A stretch of 64,000 bases of DNA from Campylobacter sp. 2014D-0216 (lineage in GTDB: Bacteria; Campylobacterota; Campylobacteria; Campylobacterales; Campylobacteraceae): contig NZ_CP063089.1 in NCBI RefSeq assembly GCF_014931215.1, positions 744,001-808,000 on the forward strand, written 5' to 3'. Position 1 is the first letter of the stretch, and every line of letters starts with the position of its first letter. Shown piece after piece: positions 38,138 through 48,773 of this stretch. The position numbers and the translations under genes were made by a program. The notes under the pieces were generated by a model. The model did not search any database and had not been told where the DNA came from. It was given only the letters and a program-made list of their open reading frames with translations.

Positions 38138-38361
38138 TTTGTAAACTTTAGCAAGTATGTAAAAATGTAGTTTATCAATTGAATAAAAACTTATTTTTTG
38201 AAAGTAAAGCATTTTTTATCTTTAGGAGCTAAAGTGGGTAAATAGCACCTACTATGATAAATGCATTATGTTTTTATAAGACTTGTGAGCAATACAAGTA
38301 AAACAGATAGTGAAAGTCAACTTTTTAGATGTGATCACTTGACTATAAGGTATTTTTTTGA
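38138..38361. other. Gene-free stretch between sigma54 promoter and tRNA-Gly
   Basis: No supported gene. There are short inverted repeats (ACTTG...CAAGT near 38281-38300 and AGTCAA...TTGACT near 38327-38346) and a few 15-codon frames without RBS. It may hold remnants or an unstructured leader. Confidence 0.3.
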
Positions 38362-38367
38362 TAAAAT
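38362..38367 (+). promoter_or_regulatory. -10 element of tRNA-Gly
   Basis: TTTTTTTGATAAAATC; TAAAAT at 38362-38367 places the start about 14 nt before the tRNA. The same TTTTTTTGATAAAAT sequence precedes rnpB at 56173-56187, supporting its use as a stable-RNA promoter. Confidence 0.6.
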
Positions 38368-38387
38368 CACACTTTCTTTTGTATAAT

Positions 38388-38462
38388 GCGGGAATAGCTC
38401 AGGGGTAGAGCACAACCTTGCCAAGGTTGGGGTCGCGAGTTCGAATCTCGTTTCCCGCTCCA
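38388..38462 (+). tRNA. tRNA-Gly (GCC)
   Basis: 75 nt including an encoded CCA. Acceptor arms GCGGGAA / TTCCCGC pair perfectly, the D-arm reads AGCTCAGGGGTAGAGC, the anticodon loop is CTTGCCAAG with anticodon GCC, and the T-arm contains GTTCGAATC. It stands alone next to a decayed reading frame on the other strand. Confidence 0.97.
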
Positions 38463-38466
38463 CTTT

Positions 38467-39777
38467 TTACACCCTAGTTTGATTTAAAATATTATTTAAT
38501 TTATCCATTACAGAATTTACATAAGAATTAATTGTGTTGCTTTGTGGTTTCCAACCATTAGCAAAATATTTTTTCATGTCGAAGTCTAATTGAGAATTTC
38601 CCATTGCTTCATTTTTTGAAATTCCATGTTCATAAAGATAAAGATGTATGTTTTGAAAACTTTCTTCAGCATAATACTTAAACAAAGACTGAAAATCGAT
38701 TTTTTTTGTCATTATATCATCCAAGTACATACTTGGGCTTCCAAATCTTTCTTTTGCTCTAACTGCATTATGCATTTGTGCTTTTGAAGTTTAAAGTGGT
38801 GTTTGGGCTATATAAAATACGCCCTTCTTGAGATTTTAAAAAACTCATAAATAAAGCTTCTTTAGGATAACCCCCATCTTCATTTTTTGGATAAACAGGC
38901 ATATCAGGTTTGGATTCATGCTCATCGCCTTTATTGATGTTGTTTAAGTCTTTCATAGATAGTCCTAGAGTTTCAGGCTTGATACCTGTTATTAACCCCC
39001 AAGAATCATCATAAATATTATTCGCCTCATTAAATTGCTCTGATGTTTTATATACATTTGAAATTTTTACATCAGAATAATCTGCCAAGAATTTAATGCG
39101 TATATCGTTATTTCTTACTGTGTCTGAATGTTGAAAGCCTATGCCATATCCATTATAAAATCCATCAATAGCATAACCTTTTGGCATAGAATTAATATCT
39201 GCTTCACTAAAGCTTATTTTATCATTTGGAAAACTTTAATCTAAAGCACTAGAAAAAATATTATAATATTGTCTTATAGTATCAGCCATATCTATGTTTA
39301 TATAGTAATTTGAAACGCCTAGATATTCTTTTTCGCCCGCAATAATAGGATTGTTTTCAGCTACTCTATACAACTCATCTAAAGTAGATTTATGTATCTT
39401 AAAATCTTCAGGTAATCCCGCTGCTTTGTTAAAATCACTACCCATATAGCCACACTAGAATCAACACTATAACCATAAGCCATAGAAGCAGGATTATTAG
39501 CTTGTCTATATTTTAAAGCATAAATAGAATTTTTAAAATCGCTTGATATATGATAATTAGGAGAATCGCTTTTAATACTATTTTGATTTAATATTGCTTC
39601 ATTGAGTGCTAATGTTTGAATATTATTACTTTGAATTTCAATTAATTTACTGGTATTTTGTTTAACAAAAGTATTTGCAAAATTTGTTTTTGAACTTGTT
39701 TTATTTTCTTTATTTGCTTTTGTTTGTGAAATGATAGAACCATAAGAGGAATTATCATTTATGCTAAATATACTCAT
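38467..39777 (-). pseudogene. Broken 437-codon gene (two frameshifts, one in-frame stop)
   Basis: Four consecutive minus-strand pieces form one ancestral frame. From the 5' end: residues from ATG 39777; a 2-nt surplus (GTGT) near 39449-39452 shifts frame just before YMGSDFNKAAG. An in-frame TAA at 39236-39238 follows SSALD and the frame continues SFPNDKISF. A one-base surplus in AAAA near 38783-38786 shifts frame before AQMHNAVRAKERFG. The last piece ends at 38467. The product would be hydrophilic, Asn/Ser-rich, without a signal peptide. It resembles, from memory only, the Cj0814-type flagellar-secreted proteins of Campylobacter. Decay looks recent because all pieces still read as good protein. 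Confidence 0.8.
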
Positions 39778-39929
39778 TATGCAATTCCTTAGATTTAGAT
39801 TTTGCCCTCAATCTTCAATCTTGCATTTTTACAAGCAAATTTTATTTTATTTATTTTGGTAATTTTCAACCAAATTCAAACTTTTTTTATGTATGATATG
39901 TTAGTTTTTAAAATTATTGCAAAGGTTGT

Positions 39930-40598
39930 ATGTTTGTGAGAAATATTGTATTGTTTTTATTTTTCTATACTTTAAGTTTTGCTTCGAATTTTGATGAAGT
40001 AAAACTAGCATTGGTTAAAGAATTTAAAACAAATTATCCACAACTAGAAATCATTTCTTTAGATCTTAACACTCAATCAAGCCTGCCTACTGATTTTAAT
40101 CAATACATTTTTTTAAAACTAGGTAATCATAATTTTGATAGAGCTGATGGTTTTATAAAAGCTGAATTTAAAACTCCAGAGCAATACAAAAAAAATATAT
40201 TTTTTAAGTATTTTTTAAAGGCAAAGTTAGAGGTTTTGCAAACCACACGCCCTATTTCGCGTAATGAAAATTTAAGTCCTGCCAGTTTTAAAATTTTAAA
40301 AATTCCTTTTGATAAAGCTCCACAAGGCGTGCTAAAAAAAGATGAAATTGCAAATTTAATTGCCAAAAGCAATATAAGGGAAAATGTGATTTTAAAATAC
40401 AATATGTTTAAAACTAAAACTCTTATACAAAGAAATGATTCTGTTTATGGTATTATCAAAGATGGGGATTTAAGCATGATGATAGAGTTAAAAGCTTTGC
40501 AAAGTGGAAACTTAAATCAAAGAATTCGTCTTAAAAATAAAGATGGAAAAGTGGTATATGGTAAAGTTATTAGTAAAAATTACGTGGAGCTAAAATGA
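39930..40598 (+). CDS. flgA: Flagellar P-ring assembly chaperone FlgA
   Basis: The 222-residue periplasmic protein has a signal peptide of about 18 residues ending SFA. The C-terminal SAF-like domain has LEVLQTTRPISRNENLS, LIAKSNIRENVIL and NQRIRLKNKDGKVVYGKV, the FlgA pattern. It assists FlgI polymerisation into the P ring. It is first in a chain of overlapping genes and overlaps ubiX by 4 nt. Confidence 0.92.
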   Translation: MFVRNIVLFLFFYTLSFASNFDEVKLALVKEFKTNYPQLEIISLDLNTQSSLPTDFNQYIFLKLGNHNFDRADGFIKAEFKTPEQYKKNIFFKYFLKAKLEVLQTTRPISRNENLSPASFKILKIPFDKAPQGVLKKDEIANLIAKSNIRENVILKYNMFKTKTLIQRNDSVYGIIKDGDLSMMIELKALQSGNLNQRIRLKNKDGKVVYGKVISKNYVELK

Positions 40599-41173
40599 GA
40601 AAAATTTTAGTAGGTATTAGCGGAGCTAGTTCTTGTGAGCTTGGCTTTTTATTGCTAAAGCACTTAAGGCAAAAGGGGCAAATTTTTGCCATTGTAACCC
40701 AAAATGCCAAAATTAGTTTCATAAAAGAAAATTTACTTTTAGAAAACATAAACTTCATGCAATACATAAAAGACAAATTTGAACTTGATCATGTGAATTT
40801 TTTAGACAATGAAGATATTAGTCAAAATGTTGCAAGTGGATCTTTTGGTATAGAAACGACTTTTATTGCACCTTGTTCGATTAATACTTTAGCAAAAATT
40901 ACTTGTGGTATAGGCGATACTTTACTCACAAGAGCTGCGGGGGTAGCTTTGAAGGAGCGAAGAAAGCTTATACTTGGGGTAAGAGAGATGCCCTATTCTA
41001 CTTTAAATTTAGAACAAATGACAAAGCTTTCTAGTTATGGAGTTATCATCGCTCCTCCTGTAATGGCAAGTTATGCTAAGGTTGATAGTATAGAAAAATT
41101 AAATGAATTTATCATAGGAAAATGGCTTGATCTTGCAAATATTGAGCATAATTTATATCAAAGGTGGCAATAA
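40595..41173 (+). CDS. ubiX: Flavin prenyltransferase UbiX
   Basis: The 192-residue protein prenylates FMN to make the cofactor of UbiD decarboxylases. ILVGISGASSCELG at the N-terminus binds FMN; APCSINTLAKI and LILGVREMPYSTLNL are UbiX motifs. The partner UbiD is at 59902. As Campylobacter makes menaquinone and not ubiquinone, the pair probably serves the futalosine route; that is inference. Its stop overlaps the coaD start by one base. Confidence 0.93.
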   Translation: MRKILVGISGASSCELGFLLLKHLRQKGQIFAIVTQNAKISFIKENLLLENINFMQYIKDKFELDHVNFLDNEDISQNVASGSFGIETTFIAPCSINTLAKITCGIGDTLLTRAAGVALKERRKLILGVREMPYSTLNLEQMTKLSSYGVIIAPPVMASYAKVDSIEKLNEFIIGKWLDLANIEHNLYQRWQ

Positions 41174-41652
41174 TGGCAAGTTGTGTGTATCCTGGTACTT
41201 TTGATCCTATTACCAATGGGCATTTAGATGTGATCATCCGTGCTAGTAAAATGTTTGAGGAAGTAGTTGTTGCTGTCGCTAAAAGCGAAAGCAAAAAGCC
41301 TATGTTTAGTTTAGAGCATAGAGAAAAAATGGTAAAAATTGCTACAAAAGACTTAAAAAATGTTAAAATTGTGACTTTTGATAACTTACTAGTAGATCTA
41401 GCTAAAAATTTGCAAATAAATATTATCATAAGAGGCTTAAGAGCGGTAAGTGATTTTGAGTATGAATTGCAACTTGGCTATGCAAATCACATGCTTTGGG
41501 AAGATTTTGAAACCATATATCTTATGCCAAATTTAAAAAATTCTTTTATTTCAAGTTCCATAGTAAGATCTATTTGTATGCATAATGGTGATGTGAGTAA
41601 ACTTGTGCCAAAAGATGTTATACCTCTATTAAAGGAGAAAGATTGTATATAG
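41173..41652 (+). CDS. coaD: Phosphopantetheine adenylyltransferase
   Basis: The 159-residue enzyme makes dephospho-CoA. The nucleotidyltransferase motif is TNGH (14-17) in YPGTFDPITNGH, and the family end motif ISSSIVR is present. I chose ATG 41173 (AGGTGG upstream) over GTG 41164. It overlaps tmk by 10 nt. Confidence 0.96.
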   Translation: MASCVYPGTFDPITNGHLDVIIRASKMFEEVVVAVAKSESKKPMFSLEHREKMVKIATKDLKNVKIVTFDNLLVDLAKNLQINIIIRGLRAVSDFEYELQLGYANHMLWEDFETIYLMPNLKNSFISSSIVRSICMHNGDVSKLVPKDVIPLLKEKDCI

Positions 41653-42227
41653 CTTTTGAAGGAGTGGATTGTGTGGGTAAAAGCACACAAATAGAACTTT
41701 TAAAAAAACATTTTCCTGATGCATTTTTCACTAAAGAACCTGGTGGAAGTGAACTTGGGGTGTATTTGAGAAAAATTTTATTAGAAAGCAAAATACAATT
41801 TTCAAAAAAAGCCGAACTTTTGCTTTTTTTAGCCGATAGAGCCAATTTGTGTGATTTGCATTTAACCCAAGAACAAAATAAACTCATTATCTCTGATCGT
41901 AGTTTTATTTCCAATATGGCTTATGCAAGATGTGATTTTGATCAAAATATTTTATTTGAGCTGAATGCCTTTGCTACAAGTGGGGTTTTTCCACAAAAGG
42001 TTGTATTTTTATACGGTTCAAAAGAACTCATCACTCAAAGGCTTTCTAAAAAAGATTTAGACAGTATTGAGCAAAGAGGGATTGAGTTTTTCTTAAATAC
42101 ACAAAAAGCTTTAGAAGAAACTTTAAATTTTTTGCAAACTAAAATAGATATGAAAATTTTAAAACTAGATGCATCTTTGAGTGTTGAAGATTTGCATGAA
42201 AAGATTAAGGAATTTATCGATGATTAA
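41643..42227 (+). CDS. tmk: Thymidylate kinase
   Basis: The 194-residue kinase makes dTDP. The P-loop is EGVDCVGKS (6-14); ISDRSFISNMAY is the DR(S/Y) substrate motif. It starts with TTG 6 nt after AAGGAG, inside the coaD end. It overlaps hisS by 8 nt. Confidence 0.95.
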   Translation: MYIAFEGVDCVGKSTQIELLKKHFPDAFFTKEPGGSELGVYLRKILLESKIQFSKKAELLLFLADRANLCDLHLTQEQNKLIISDRSFISNMAYARCDFDQNILFELNAFATSGVFPQKVVFLYGSKELITQRLSKKDLDSIEQRGIEFFLNTQKALEETLNFLQTKIDMKILKLDASLSVEDLHEKIKEFIDD

Positions 42228-43446
42228 TGCTTTAAAAGGAATGAAAGATTTGCACGATGAGCAAGCTAGGCTTTATGAAAAAGTAGTAAAAACTTGCGAG
42301 GAAGTAGCTAAAAACTATGGTTTTACTTTTGTTAATTGTCCACATTTAGAGCTTACCAAGCTTTTTAAAAGAAGTGTAGGAGAAAGTTCTGATATAGTCG
42401 GCAAGGAAATGTATGAATTTGTTGATAAAGCGGGTAATGAAGTATGTTTGAGGCCTGAAGGTACAGCTGGAGTGGTAAGATCATACATTGAAGCTAAAAT
42501 GGATAAAGCCCAAAGTATTAAAAGGTGGTTTTATCATGGTTCTATGTTTCGCTATGAAAGGCCGCAAAAAGGAAGATTACGTGAATTTCATCAGTTTGGA
42601 GTAGAAAGCTTTGGTGTGGCAAGTGTGTATGAAGATGCGAGTATTATTTTAATGTTAAATGAAATTTTTAGACGCTTAGAAATTCACACAAGTTTGAAAA
42701 TTAATTCTTTGGGTTGTAAAGAATGCATGGGCATATATAAAGAAAAACTCATAGCTTTTTTAAATTCCAAAGATGGTTTTTGCGAAGACTGTTTAAGAAG
42801 AAAAGAATTAAATCCTATCAGAGTGCTTGATTGTAAAAATGATCACTGTCAAAGCTTGATTGAAAATGTGCCAAAACTAAGTGAAAATTTGTGCGAGTGT
42901 TGTAAAAAAGACTATGAAAAATTACAAAAACTTTTAAATGAAAACGATGTTGAGTTTGAGTGCGATGAGAAGTTGGTGCGCGGGCTTGATTATTATTCTA
43001 AAAGTGCGTTTGAGTTTATCAGCGATGAAATCGGAGCAAAGGCTGCTGTGGCAGGTGGTGGAAGATATGACAGGTTGATTGAGTATTTAGATGGTAAAAG
43101 TGGCTATGGTGTAGGTTTTGCTATGGGTATAGAAAGGATCATGGCTATTTTAGAGCAAAAACAAAGCATAAAAACTAGAGAAGGAATTTATCTTTGTGCT
43201 ATGGATGAAGCTTATATAGATACCATTTTTAAACTAGCAAATACTTTAAGAAAAAAACATAAAGTATATATAAGTTATGAAGCAAAAAAACTTGCAAAAC
43301 ACTTAAATCAAGCAGATACTGCCAATGCTAAAATCTTTTTGTGTATAGGTGAAGATGAAATACAAAAAGAAGAGATTTTTTATAAAAATTTAGATAGTAA
43401 AGAAAATAAAAATATAAAATTAGTAAATTTGGAGAATGAATTATGA
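42220..43446 (+). CDS. hisS: Histidyl-tRNA synthetase
   Basis: The 408-residue class II synthetase starts MINALKGMKDLHDE. I chose ATG 42220, behind TAAGGA at 8 nt, in preference to an in-frame GTG 13 codons upstream. Motif 2 is FRYERPQKGRLREFHQFGVE; histidine motifs are LVRGLDYYSKSAFE and AGGGRYDRL. It overlaps speA by 4 nt. Confidence 0.96.
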   Translation: MINALKGMKDLHDEQARLYEKVVKTCEEVAKNYGFTFVNCPHLELTKLFKRSVGESSDIVGKEMYEFVDKAGNEVCLRPEGTAGVVRSYIEAKMDKAQSIKRWFYHGSMFRYERPQKGRLREFHQFGVESFGVASVYEDASIILMLNEIFRRLEIHTSLKINSLGCKECMGIYKEKLIAFLNSKDGFCEDCLRRKELNPIRVLDCKNDHCQSLIENVPKLSENLCECCKKDYEKLQKLLNENDVEFECDEKLVRGLDYYSKSAFEFISDEIGAKAAVAGGGRYDRLIEYLDGKSGYGVGFAMGIERIMAILEQKQSIKTREGIYLCAMDEAYIDTIFKLANTLRKKHKVYISYEAKKLAKHLNQADTANAKIFLCIGEDEIQKEEIFYKNLDSKENKNIKLVNLENEL

Positions 43447-45272
43447 TTGATTATGGTATTAGTATTTGGGGAGCAAATAATTTTATCATTGAAAATGGCA
43501 AAGTATGTGTAAATCATGGTAAAAAACCTGCCATTATAGATATAGTCAATACTTTACGTGATGATGGTTATAAGGGGCCATTGTTGCTTCGCTTTCCTCA
43601 TTTAATCCATAAGCAAATTGAACAAATATATGAAAAATTTGCCAAAGCAAAAAAAGAATTTAACTACAAAGGAACATTCAATGCGGTTTACCCTTTGAAA
43701 GTAAACCAATACCCAGGCTTTGTAAAAAATTTAGTCAATCTAGGCAAGGAGTACAACTATGGCCTAGAAGCAGGAAGTAAAGCTGAGCTTTTACTAGCCA
43801 TGGCTTATAATAATGAAGGCGCGCCTATAACGGTTAATGGCTTTAAAGATAAAGAGTTGATCAATATGGGCTTTATAGCTTGTGAAATGGGACATAATAT
43901 CACTTTAACTATGGAAGGGTTAAACGAGCTTGAAGCAATGATAGAAATTGCTAAAAATCGTTTCAAACCTAAACCAAATATAGGCTTAAGGGTGCGTTTG
44001 CATTCAGCTGGAGTTGGAATTTGGGCAAAAAGTGGTGGTATTAATTCTAAATTTGGTTTAACTTCTACCGAGCTTATTGAAGCGGTAAATCTTTTAAAAG
44101 CCAATAAGCTTTTAGATCAATTCACTATGATACATTTTCATTTGGGTTCGCAAATCACTGAAATTCATCCTTTAAAAAAAGCTTTAAATGAAGCAGGAAA
44201 TATCTACACCGAGCTTAGAAAGATGGGTGCAAAAAATTTAAAAGCCATTAATCTTGGTGGAGGTTTAGCGGTGGAATATTCTCAGTTTAAAAATGAAATG
44301 AGTAGAAATTACACCCTAAGTGAGTATGCAAATGATGTGGTGTTTATTTTAAAAAGTATTGCAGAGCAAAAAAAAGATCTTGAACCAGATATTTTTATAG
44401 AAAGTGGACGTTTTGTAGCAGCTAATCATGCTGTTTTAGTGGCACCTGTTTTGGAGCTTTTTTCTCAAGAATACACAGAAAGCAAGCTTTTGCTAAAAGA
44501 TAAAAATCCAAAACTCATTGATGAATTGTATGATTTATATAAAAACATCAAGGCTTCTAATGCGTTAGAGTATTTACATGATAGTATTGACCATATGGAG
44601 AGCATTTTAACCTTGTTTGATTTGGGTTATGTGGACTTGCAAGATCGCTCTAATAGTGAAATTTTATTGCATTTGATTATGAGAAAAGCCATTTCTTTGG
44701 TTGGCGATCAAGCTGATTTATCGAGTTTGCAAAATGAAGTGCAAGAAAAATACTTAGTAAATTTTTCGGTATTTCAGTCTTTACCTGATTTTTGGGGTTT
44801 AGAGCAAAACTTTCCTATTATGCCACTTGATAGGCTTAATAAAAAACCTACAAGAAGCGCAAGTATATGGGATATAACTTGTGATAGCGATGGAGAGATT
44901 TCTTACTCTAAAGATAATCCTTTGTTTTTGCATGATATTGATGTAGAAGCTGAAGATTATTTTTTAGGATTTTTCCTAGTAGGAGCTTATCAAGAAGTGC
45001 TTGGTATGAAGCATAATCTTTTTACACATCCAACCGAAGCTTGTATTAGTATTAGTGAAAAGGGTTTTGAAGTAGAAAGCGTACTAGAGGCTCAATCTAT
45101 TTTAGATACCTTAGAAGATCTTGACTATGATATTCATGCAATTATGGATAATATTAATGAAAAAATTTATGCTTCAAAACTTGTAAATGAAAATCAAAAA
45201 AAGCATATTTTGGGTGAAATTTATTTATTTTTAAATGATAATGGATATTTAAAAAGTATAGGTTCAAAATGA
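43443..45272 (+). CDS. speA: Biosynthetic arginine decarboxylase
   Basis: The 609-residue fold-III PLP enzyme makes agmatine for polyamine synthesis. PLP Lys86 is in [31 protein letters not shown] and DIFIESGRF are other active-site motifs. The length fits SpeA. It overlaps both neighbours by 4 nt. Confidence 0.95.
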   Translation: MIDYGISIWGANNFIIENGKVCVNHGKKPAIIDIVNTLRDDGYKGPLLLRFPHLIHKQIEQIYEKFAKAKKEFNYKGTFNAVYPLKVNQYPGFVKNLVNLGKEYNYGLEAGSKAELLLAMAYNNEGAPITVNGFKDKELINMGFIACEMGHNITLTMEGLNELEAMIEIAKNRFKPKPNIGLRVRLHSAGVGIWAKSGGINSKFGLTSTELIEAVNLLKANKLLDQFTMIHFHLGSQITEIHPLKKALNEAGNIYTELRKMGAKNLKAINLGGGLAVEYSQFKNEMSRNYTLSEYANDVVFILKSIAEQKKDLEPDIFIESGRFVAANHAVLVAPVLELFSQEYTESKLLLKDKNPKLIDELYDLYKNIKASNALEYLHDSIDHMESILTLFDLGYVDLQDRSNSEILLHLIMRKAISLVGDQADLSSLQNEVQEKYLVNFSVFQSLPDFWGLEQNFPIMPLDRLNKKPTRSASIWDITCDSDGEISYSKDNPLFLHDIDVEAEDYFLGFFLVGAYQEVLGMKHNLFTHPTEACISISEKGFEVESVLEAQSILDTLEDLDYDIHAIMDNINEKIYASKLVNENQKKHILGEIYLFLNDNGYLKSIGSK

Positions 45273-45877
45273 GTATTTTTAAACTAATTAAAGAAGATTT
45301 TTCTATGCCAAAACAAAAAGATCCTGCATATCGGTCTTCTTTTGAATTAGTTTTTAATTACCCTGGTGTTTGGGCTGTGGTGAATTATCGCTTTGCGCAT
45401 TTTTTTTATCAAAAAGGTTATAAAAAAATTGCGCGGATTATTAGTGGAATTTCGCATTTTTTTACAGGGGTTGATTTGCACCCGGGTGCGAGTTTGGGTA
45501 GAAGGATATTTATTGATCATGCAAGTGGAGTTGTGATCGGTGAGACTTCTATCATAGGTGATGATGTTTTGATTTATCAAGGTGTTACTTTAGGTGGAAC
45601 GAGTTTAGATAAAAATACTAAAAGACACCCTACTATAGAAGATGGCGTAGTAATAGGATCTGGTGCTAAAATTTTAGGTAATATTACCATAGGTAAAAAT
45701 GCCAAAATAGGCTCTAATGCGGTTGTTTTGAAAGATGTTGGACCTAATTTAACTGCTGTGGGCATACCCGCTTATATCAAAGAACATGGCAAGATTGATT
45801 ATGAAGAAAAAATCACTAAATTAGAAGCAAGACTTGCTATTTTAGAAGAAAAACTAAACAAAGAGGTTTATAAATGA
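45269..45877 (+). CDS. cysE: Serine O-acetyltransferase
   Basis: The 202-residue enzyme acetylates serine for cysteine synthesis. The left-handed beta-helix is seen in hexapeptide repeats from [26 protein letters not shown] through [11 protein letters not shown] and [13 protein letters not shown]. The C-terminal tail, which binds cysteine synthase in other species, ends here in a short coiled coil instead of Ile. It overlaps murG by 4 nt. Confidence 0.93.
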   Translation: MSIFKLIKEDFSMPKQKDPAYRSSFELVFNYPGVWAVVNYRFAHFFYQKGYKKIARIISGISHFFTGVDLHPGASLGRRIFIDHASGVVIGETSIIGDDVLIYQGVTLGGTSLDKNTKRHPTIEDGVVIGSGAKILGNITIGKNAKIGSNAVVLKDVGPNLTAVGIPAYIKEHGKIDYEEKITKLEARLAILEEKLNKEVYK

Positions 45878-46905
45878 TAGCAATTACAGGTGGAGGTACA
45901 GGAGGACATTTAGCGATAGCAAGATGTCTATTACAAAGTGCAAAAAAACAAGGCTTAGATTGTATTTATATAGGGAGTGAAAATGGACAAGATAGGCTTT
46001 GGTTTGAAAATGAAAATGGTTTTTATAAAAAGTATTTTTTAAGTTCTCAAGGCGTGGTAAATAAAAAAGGTTTGGCTAAATTTAAGTCTTTTTTACATAT
46101 TTTAAAACTTGCCAAAACAACAAAAGAAATTATAAAAGAGCATAAAATCAAGGCAGTTTTTAGCGTAGGAGGATACAGTAGCGCTCCGGGTGCCTTTGGT
46201 GCTTTAATGTCAAATACACCTCTTTTGATCCATGAGCAAAATTCTAAAATGGGAAGTTTAAATTCACTCTTAAAACCGCTTTCTAAAGCTTTTTTTACTG
46301 CTTTTGAAGATCAAATTAACAAGGCAAATACTTTCTTTTGTCCTTACCCTATTAATGAGGTTTTTTCGCAAAAAGCAAGAGTGAGAAAGGAATTAAAAAA
46401 TATTATTTTTCTTGGTGGTTCACAAGGGGCTAAATTTATTAACGATCTTGCTTTAGAAAATGCTTGGTATTTTAAAGAAAAAGGTATTAATATTATTCAC
46501 CAGTGTGGTAAAAATGATTATGAAAGATGTAAAAAAGCTTATGAGGATTTAAGTATCAATGTAGAGCTTTTTGACTTTGATAAAAACATTATAGAAAAAA
46601 TCACTAAGGCAGATTTAGCTATATCAAGATCAGGTGCAAGTAGTCTTTTTGAACTTAGCGCAAATTGGCTTCCTTGTATTTTTATACCTTATCCCTATGC
46701 AGCTAAAAATCATCAGTATTTTAATGCTTTGTATTTAAAAGAGCGTAATTTGTGTGAGATTTTAACTCAAGATGAAAAAAGTGATTTTTTAACTTTGGTG
46801 GAAAATTTTTCACTAGAAACAAAATCCTTAGCATTGCAAAATTTAAAAAGCGAAAATGGTGCTGATTTTATGATAGAAAAAGCAAAACAAATGGGGTTTA
46901 TTTAA
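45874..46905 (+). CDS. murG: UDP-GlcNAc:lipid I transferase MurG
   Basis: The 343-residue GT28 enzyme makes lipid II on the inner face of the membrane. GGGTGGH (6-12) is the first G-loop; [10 protein letters not shown] and FLGGSQGA are the others, and [11 protein letters not shown] binds UDP-GlcNAc. It ends the flgA-murG chain; its last 8 bp overlap the convergent YggS-type gene. Confidence 0.96.
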   Translation: MIAITGGGTGGHLAIARCLLQSAKKQGLDCIYIGSENGQDRLWFENENGFYKKYFLSSQGVVNKKGLAKFKSFLHILKLAKTTKEIIKEHKIKAVFSVGGYSSAPGAFGALMSNTPLLIHEQNSKMGSLNSLLKPLSKAFFTAFEDQINKANTFFCPYPINEVFSQKARVRKELKNIIFLGGSQGAKFINDLALENAWYFKEKGINIIHQCGKNDYERCKKAYEDLSINVELFDFDKNIIEKITKADLAISRSGASSLFELSANWLPCIFIPYPYAAKNHQYFNALYLKERNLCEILTQDEKSDFLTLVENFSLETKSLALQNLKSENGADFMIEKAKQMGFI

Positions 46906-47518
46906 ATAAAATACTCCCCAAACGCACCATGTTGGATCCGCATTTTATAGCAAGCTCAAAATCCCCACTCATACCCATGGAGCAAATTTTTGCTCCGTAT
47001 TTTTGTAGTTTTTCATAGATTTTAAAAGTTTGTTCAAAACTTTCTTGGACTTTTGCTTCATTCATAGAGCCTATGCACATAACCCCTACTAGATTTAAAT
47101 TTTTACATTCTTCTTTTATTTGTAAAAACTCTTCTACGGCTTTATTTTGTTCTATACCGCTTTTGGAACTTTCATTGGCAGTATTAATTTCCAATAAAGT
47201 ATCTAATTTATAATCAAGTCTTTTATCTACTGCTTTGGCTATTTTTAAACCATTGCATGATTGCCAAAGTATAGGGTTTTGTTTGATCAAAAGATTGATT
47301 TTATTGCTTTGAAGATTACCTATAAAATGCCATTTGATTTCTTGCAAATCTTGCAGTTTTTCTTTTTTTAAAGCTAAAGCCTGGACTTGATTTTCTCCAA
47401 ACTCTATAACACCTTGTTTAAAAAGCTCCCGAATTTGTCTATCTTGAACATATTTGCTAGCCGCTATTAAACGTACATTTTGTTTGATAGTTTTTTCAAA
47501 AATACTTTCTAAATTCAT
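46898..47518 (-). CDS. YggS/PLPBP-family PLP-binding protein
   Basis: The 206-residue alanine-racemase-fold protein has PLP Lys22 in LIAASKYV; FGENQVQ, KWHFIGNLQSNK and LSMGMSGD-type (CSMGMSGDFELAI) motifs are family hallmarks. It keeps vitamin B6 and keto-acid homeostasis without known catalysis. It lies 7 nt after rpoN in the minus-strand operon and overlaps murG by 8 bp at the 3' end. Confidence 0.93.
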   Translation of the reverse strand: MNLESIFEKTIKQNVRLIAASKYVQDRQIRELFKQGVIEFGENQVQALALKKEKLQDLQEIKWHFIGNLQSNKINLLIKQNPILWQSCNGLKIAKAVDKRLDYKLDTLLEINTANESSKSGIEQNKAVEEFLQIKEECKNLNLVGVMCIGSMNEAKVQESFEQTFKIYEKLQKYGAKICSMGMSGDFELAIKCGSNMVRLGSILFK

Positions 47519-47525
47519 TTTTTTC

Positions 47526-48773
47526 CTACATTAATTCATATAATTTTTTACGCTCACTTGAGCTTCCTATACCAAGTTGCATACGGTATTTTGTGATGGT
47601 TCTACGCCCTAGCTGTACGCTTGGAAATTCTTTTTGAGTAAGTTCAAGAATTTTCAAATCACTTAAAGGTTTTTTAGGATTTTCTTTTTTTATTAGATTG
47701 CTAAGAAAATCTTTAATGGTCGCATTGGAGGTTTCTCCATCATCGACAGCGGTGGTAAAGAAAGACTTTAAAGGTATTAAGCCTCTATCGCAACTTAGGT
47801 ATTTATTTGCAATGGCTCTTGAGATAGTAGAAGCATTTCTTTCAAGGTCTTGCGCTAAGTCTTTAAGTTGCATAGGCTTGATATCCCCGCCCATGAAAAA
47901 ATCATATTGATATTCTATGATCATAAGTCCTAATTTATAAAGAGTGGCTTTGCGCATAGCTAATGCATCAATTAAATTTTTAGCATCTTTTAGATAAGCA
48001 CTTAAAAACTCATGATCTAAGCCATCTGCTTCAAAAGCAATTTCTGGGTAATAATCATCGTTGATTTTGATTTTAATTTCGCCATTTTCTTGATAGATAA
48101 ATATATCAGGAATGATTTCCATACTTTCTTCAAAGTACTCTAAAAAAGGCGGAAAAGAAATTTTTTTAATTACAGCTATGGCTTGTTTATATAAAGGATC
48201 TTTGATGAAGTCTTTAGCGTTTTCTAAATTTAAAATTAGCATTTTGCAAAATTCATAAAGTTCATCATCTAAGTCAAAATGCTCCAACGCAAAAATAAGG
48301 GCTTCTTGCTGGTCCTTTGCCCCTACTCCAATAGGATCAAGATATTTAAACCTTTGTCTGATTTTTTCTACTTCCGTAGGATCAAATTCGCCTAAAATTT
48401 CCTCATCATACTCAAAATAACCCTCATGATTTAAACACTCTATGATTTTTTCTGCAATGGTTTGGGATTTTTGTGTAGGAAAAAATGGAGGTATGATTTG
48501 CTCGTTTAAAAGTTCATATACATTTTTTACTTCTAAACTTTTTGCATCAATCATTTGAGTGGTTGTATTTTTACTGAAGTATTCTTGAAAGTATTTGTTT
48601 TGGTTGTTTGTAATGCTTGAGTTTTCTTTTACTTCTATAAAGGGATTTTCTTTTGCAAATTCATCTAGGCTTTCTTTTAAATCTTCAATATTAGCTTGTA
48701 GTATAGGAAGCCAAGATCTTAAAGTTTGCGATAGTTTTGCTTTTTGCGTTATAGAGGTTTTTTGTTTAAGCAT
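47526..48773 (-). CDS. rpoN: RNA polymerase sigma54 factor
   Basis: The 415-residue sigma factor drives middle flagellar genes in Campylobacter with the FlgSR system. The N-terminal activator-interacting region is Gln/Leu-rich (TQKAKLSQTLRSWLPIL); HTH segment NASTISRAIANKYL; RpoN box RRTITKYR (390-397), which reads the -24 element. A matching target promoter is visible at 38119. It overlaps lptB by one base. Confidence 0.97.
   Translation of the reverse strand: MLKQKTSITQKAKLSQTLRSWLPILQANIEDLKESLDEFAKENPFIEVKENSSITNNQNKYFQEYFSKNTTTQMIDAKSLEVKNVYELLNEQIIPPFFPTQKSQTIAEKIIECLNHEGYFEYDEEILGEFDPTEVEKIRQRFKYLDPIGVGAKDQQEALIFALEHFDLDDELYEFCKMLILNLENAKDFIKDPLYKQAIAVIKKISFPPFLEYFEESMEIIPDIFIYQENGEIKIKINDDYYPEIAFEADGLDHEFLSAYLKDAKNLIDALAMRKATLYKLGLMIIEYQYDFFMGGDIKPMQLKDLAQDLERNASTISRAIANKYLSCDRGLIPLKSFFTTAVDDGETSNATIKDFLSNLIKKENPKKPLSDLKILELTQKEFPSVQLGRRTITKYRMQLGIGSSSERKKLYELM

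Noticed and set aside
38382..38387. TATAAT directly before tRNA-Gly as its -10
   Set aside because: Transcription would start inside the tRNA. The upstream TGATAAAAT fits better and matches the rnpB promoter.
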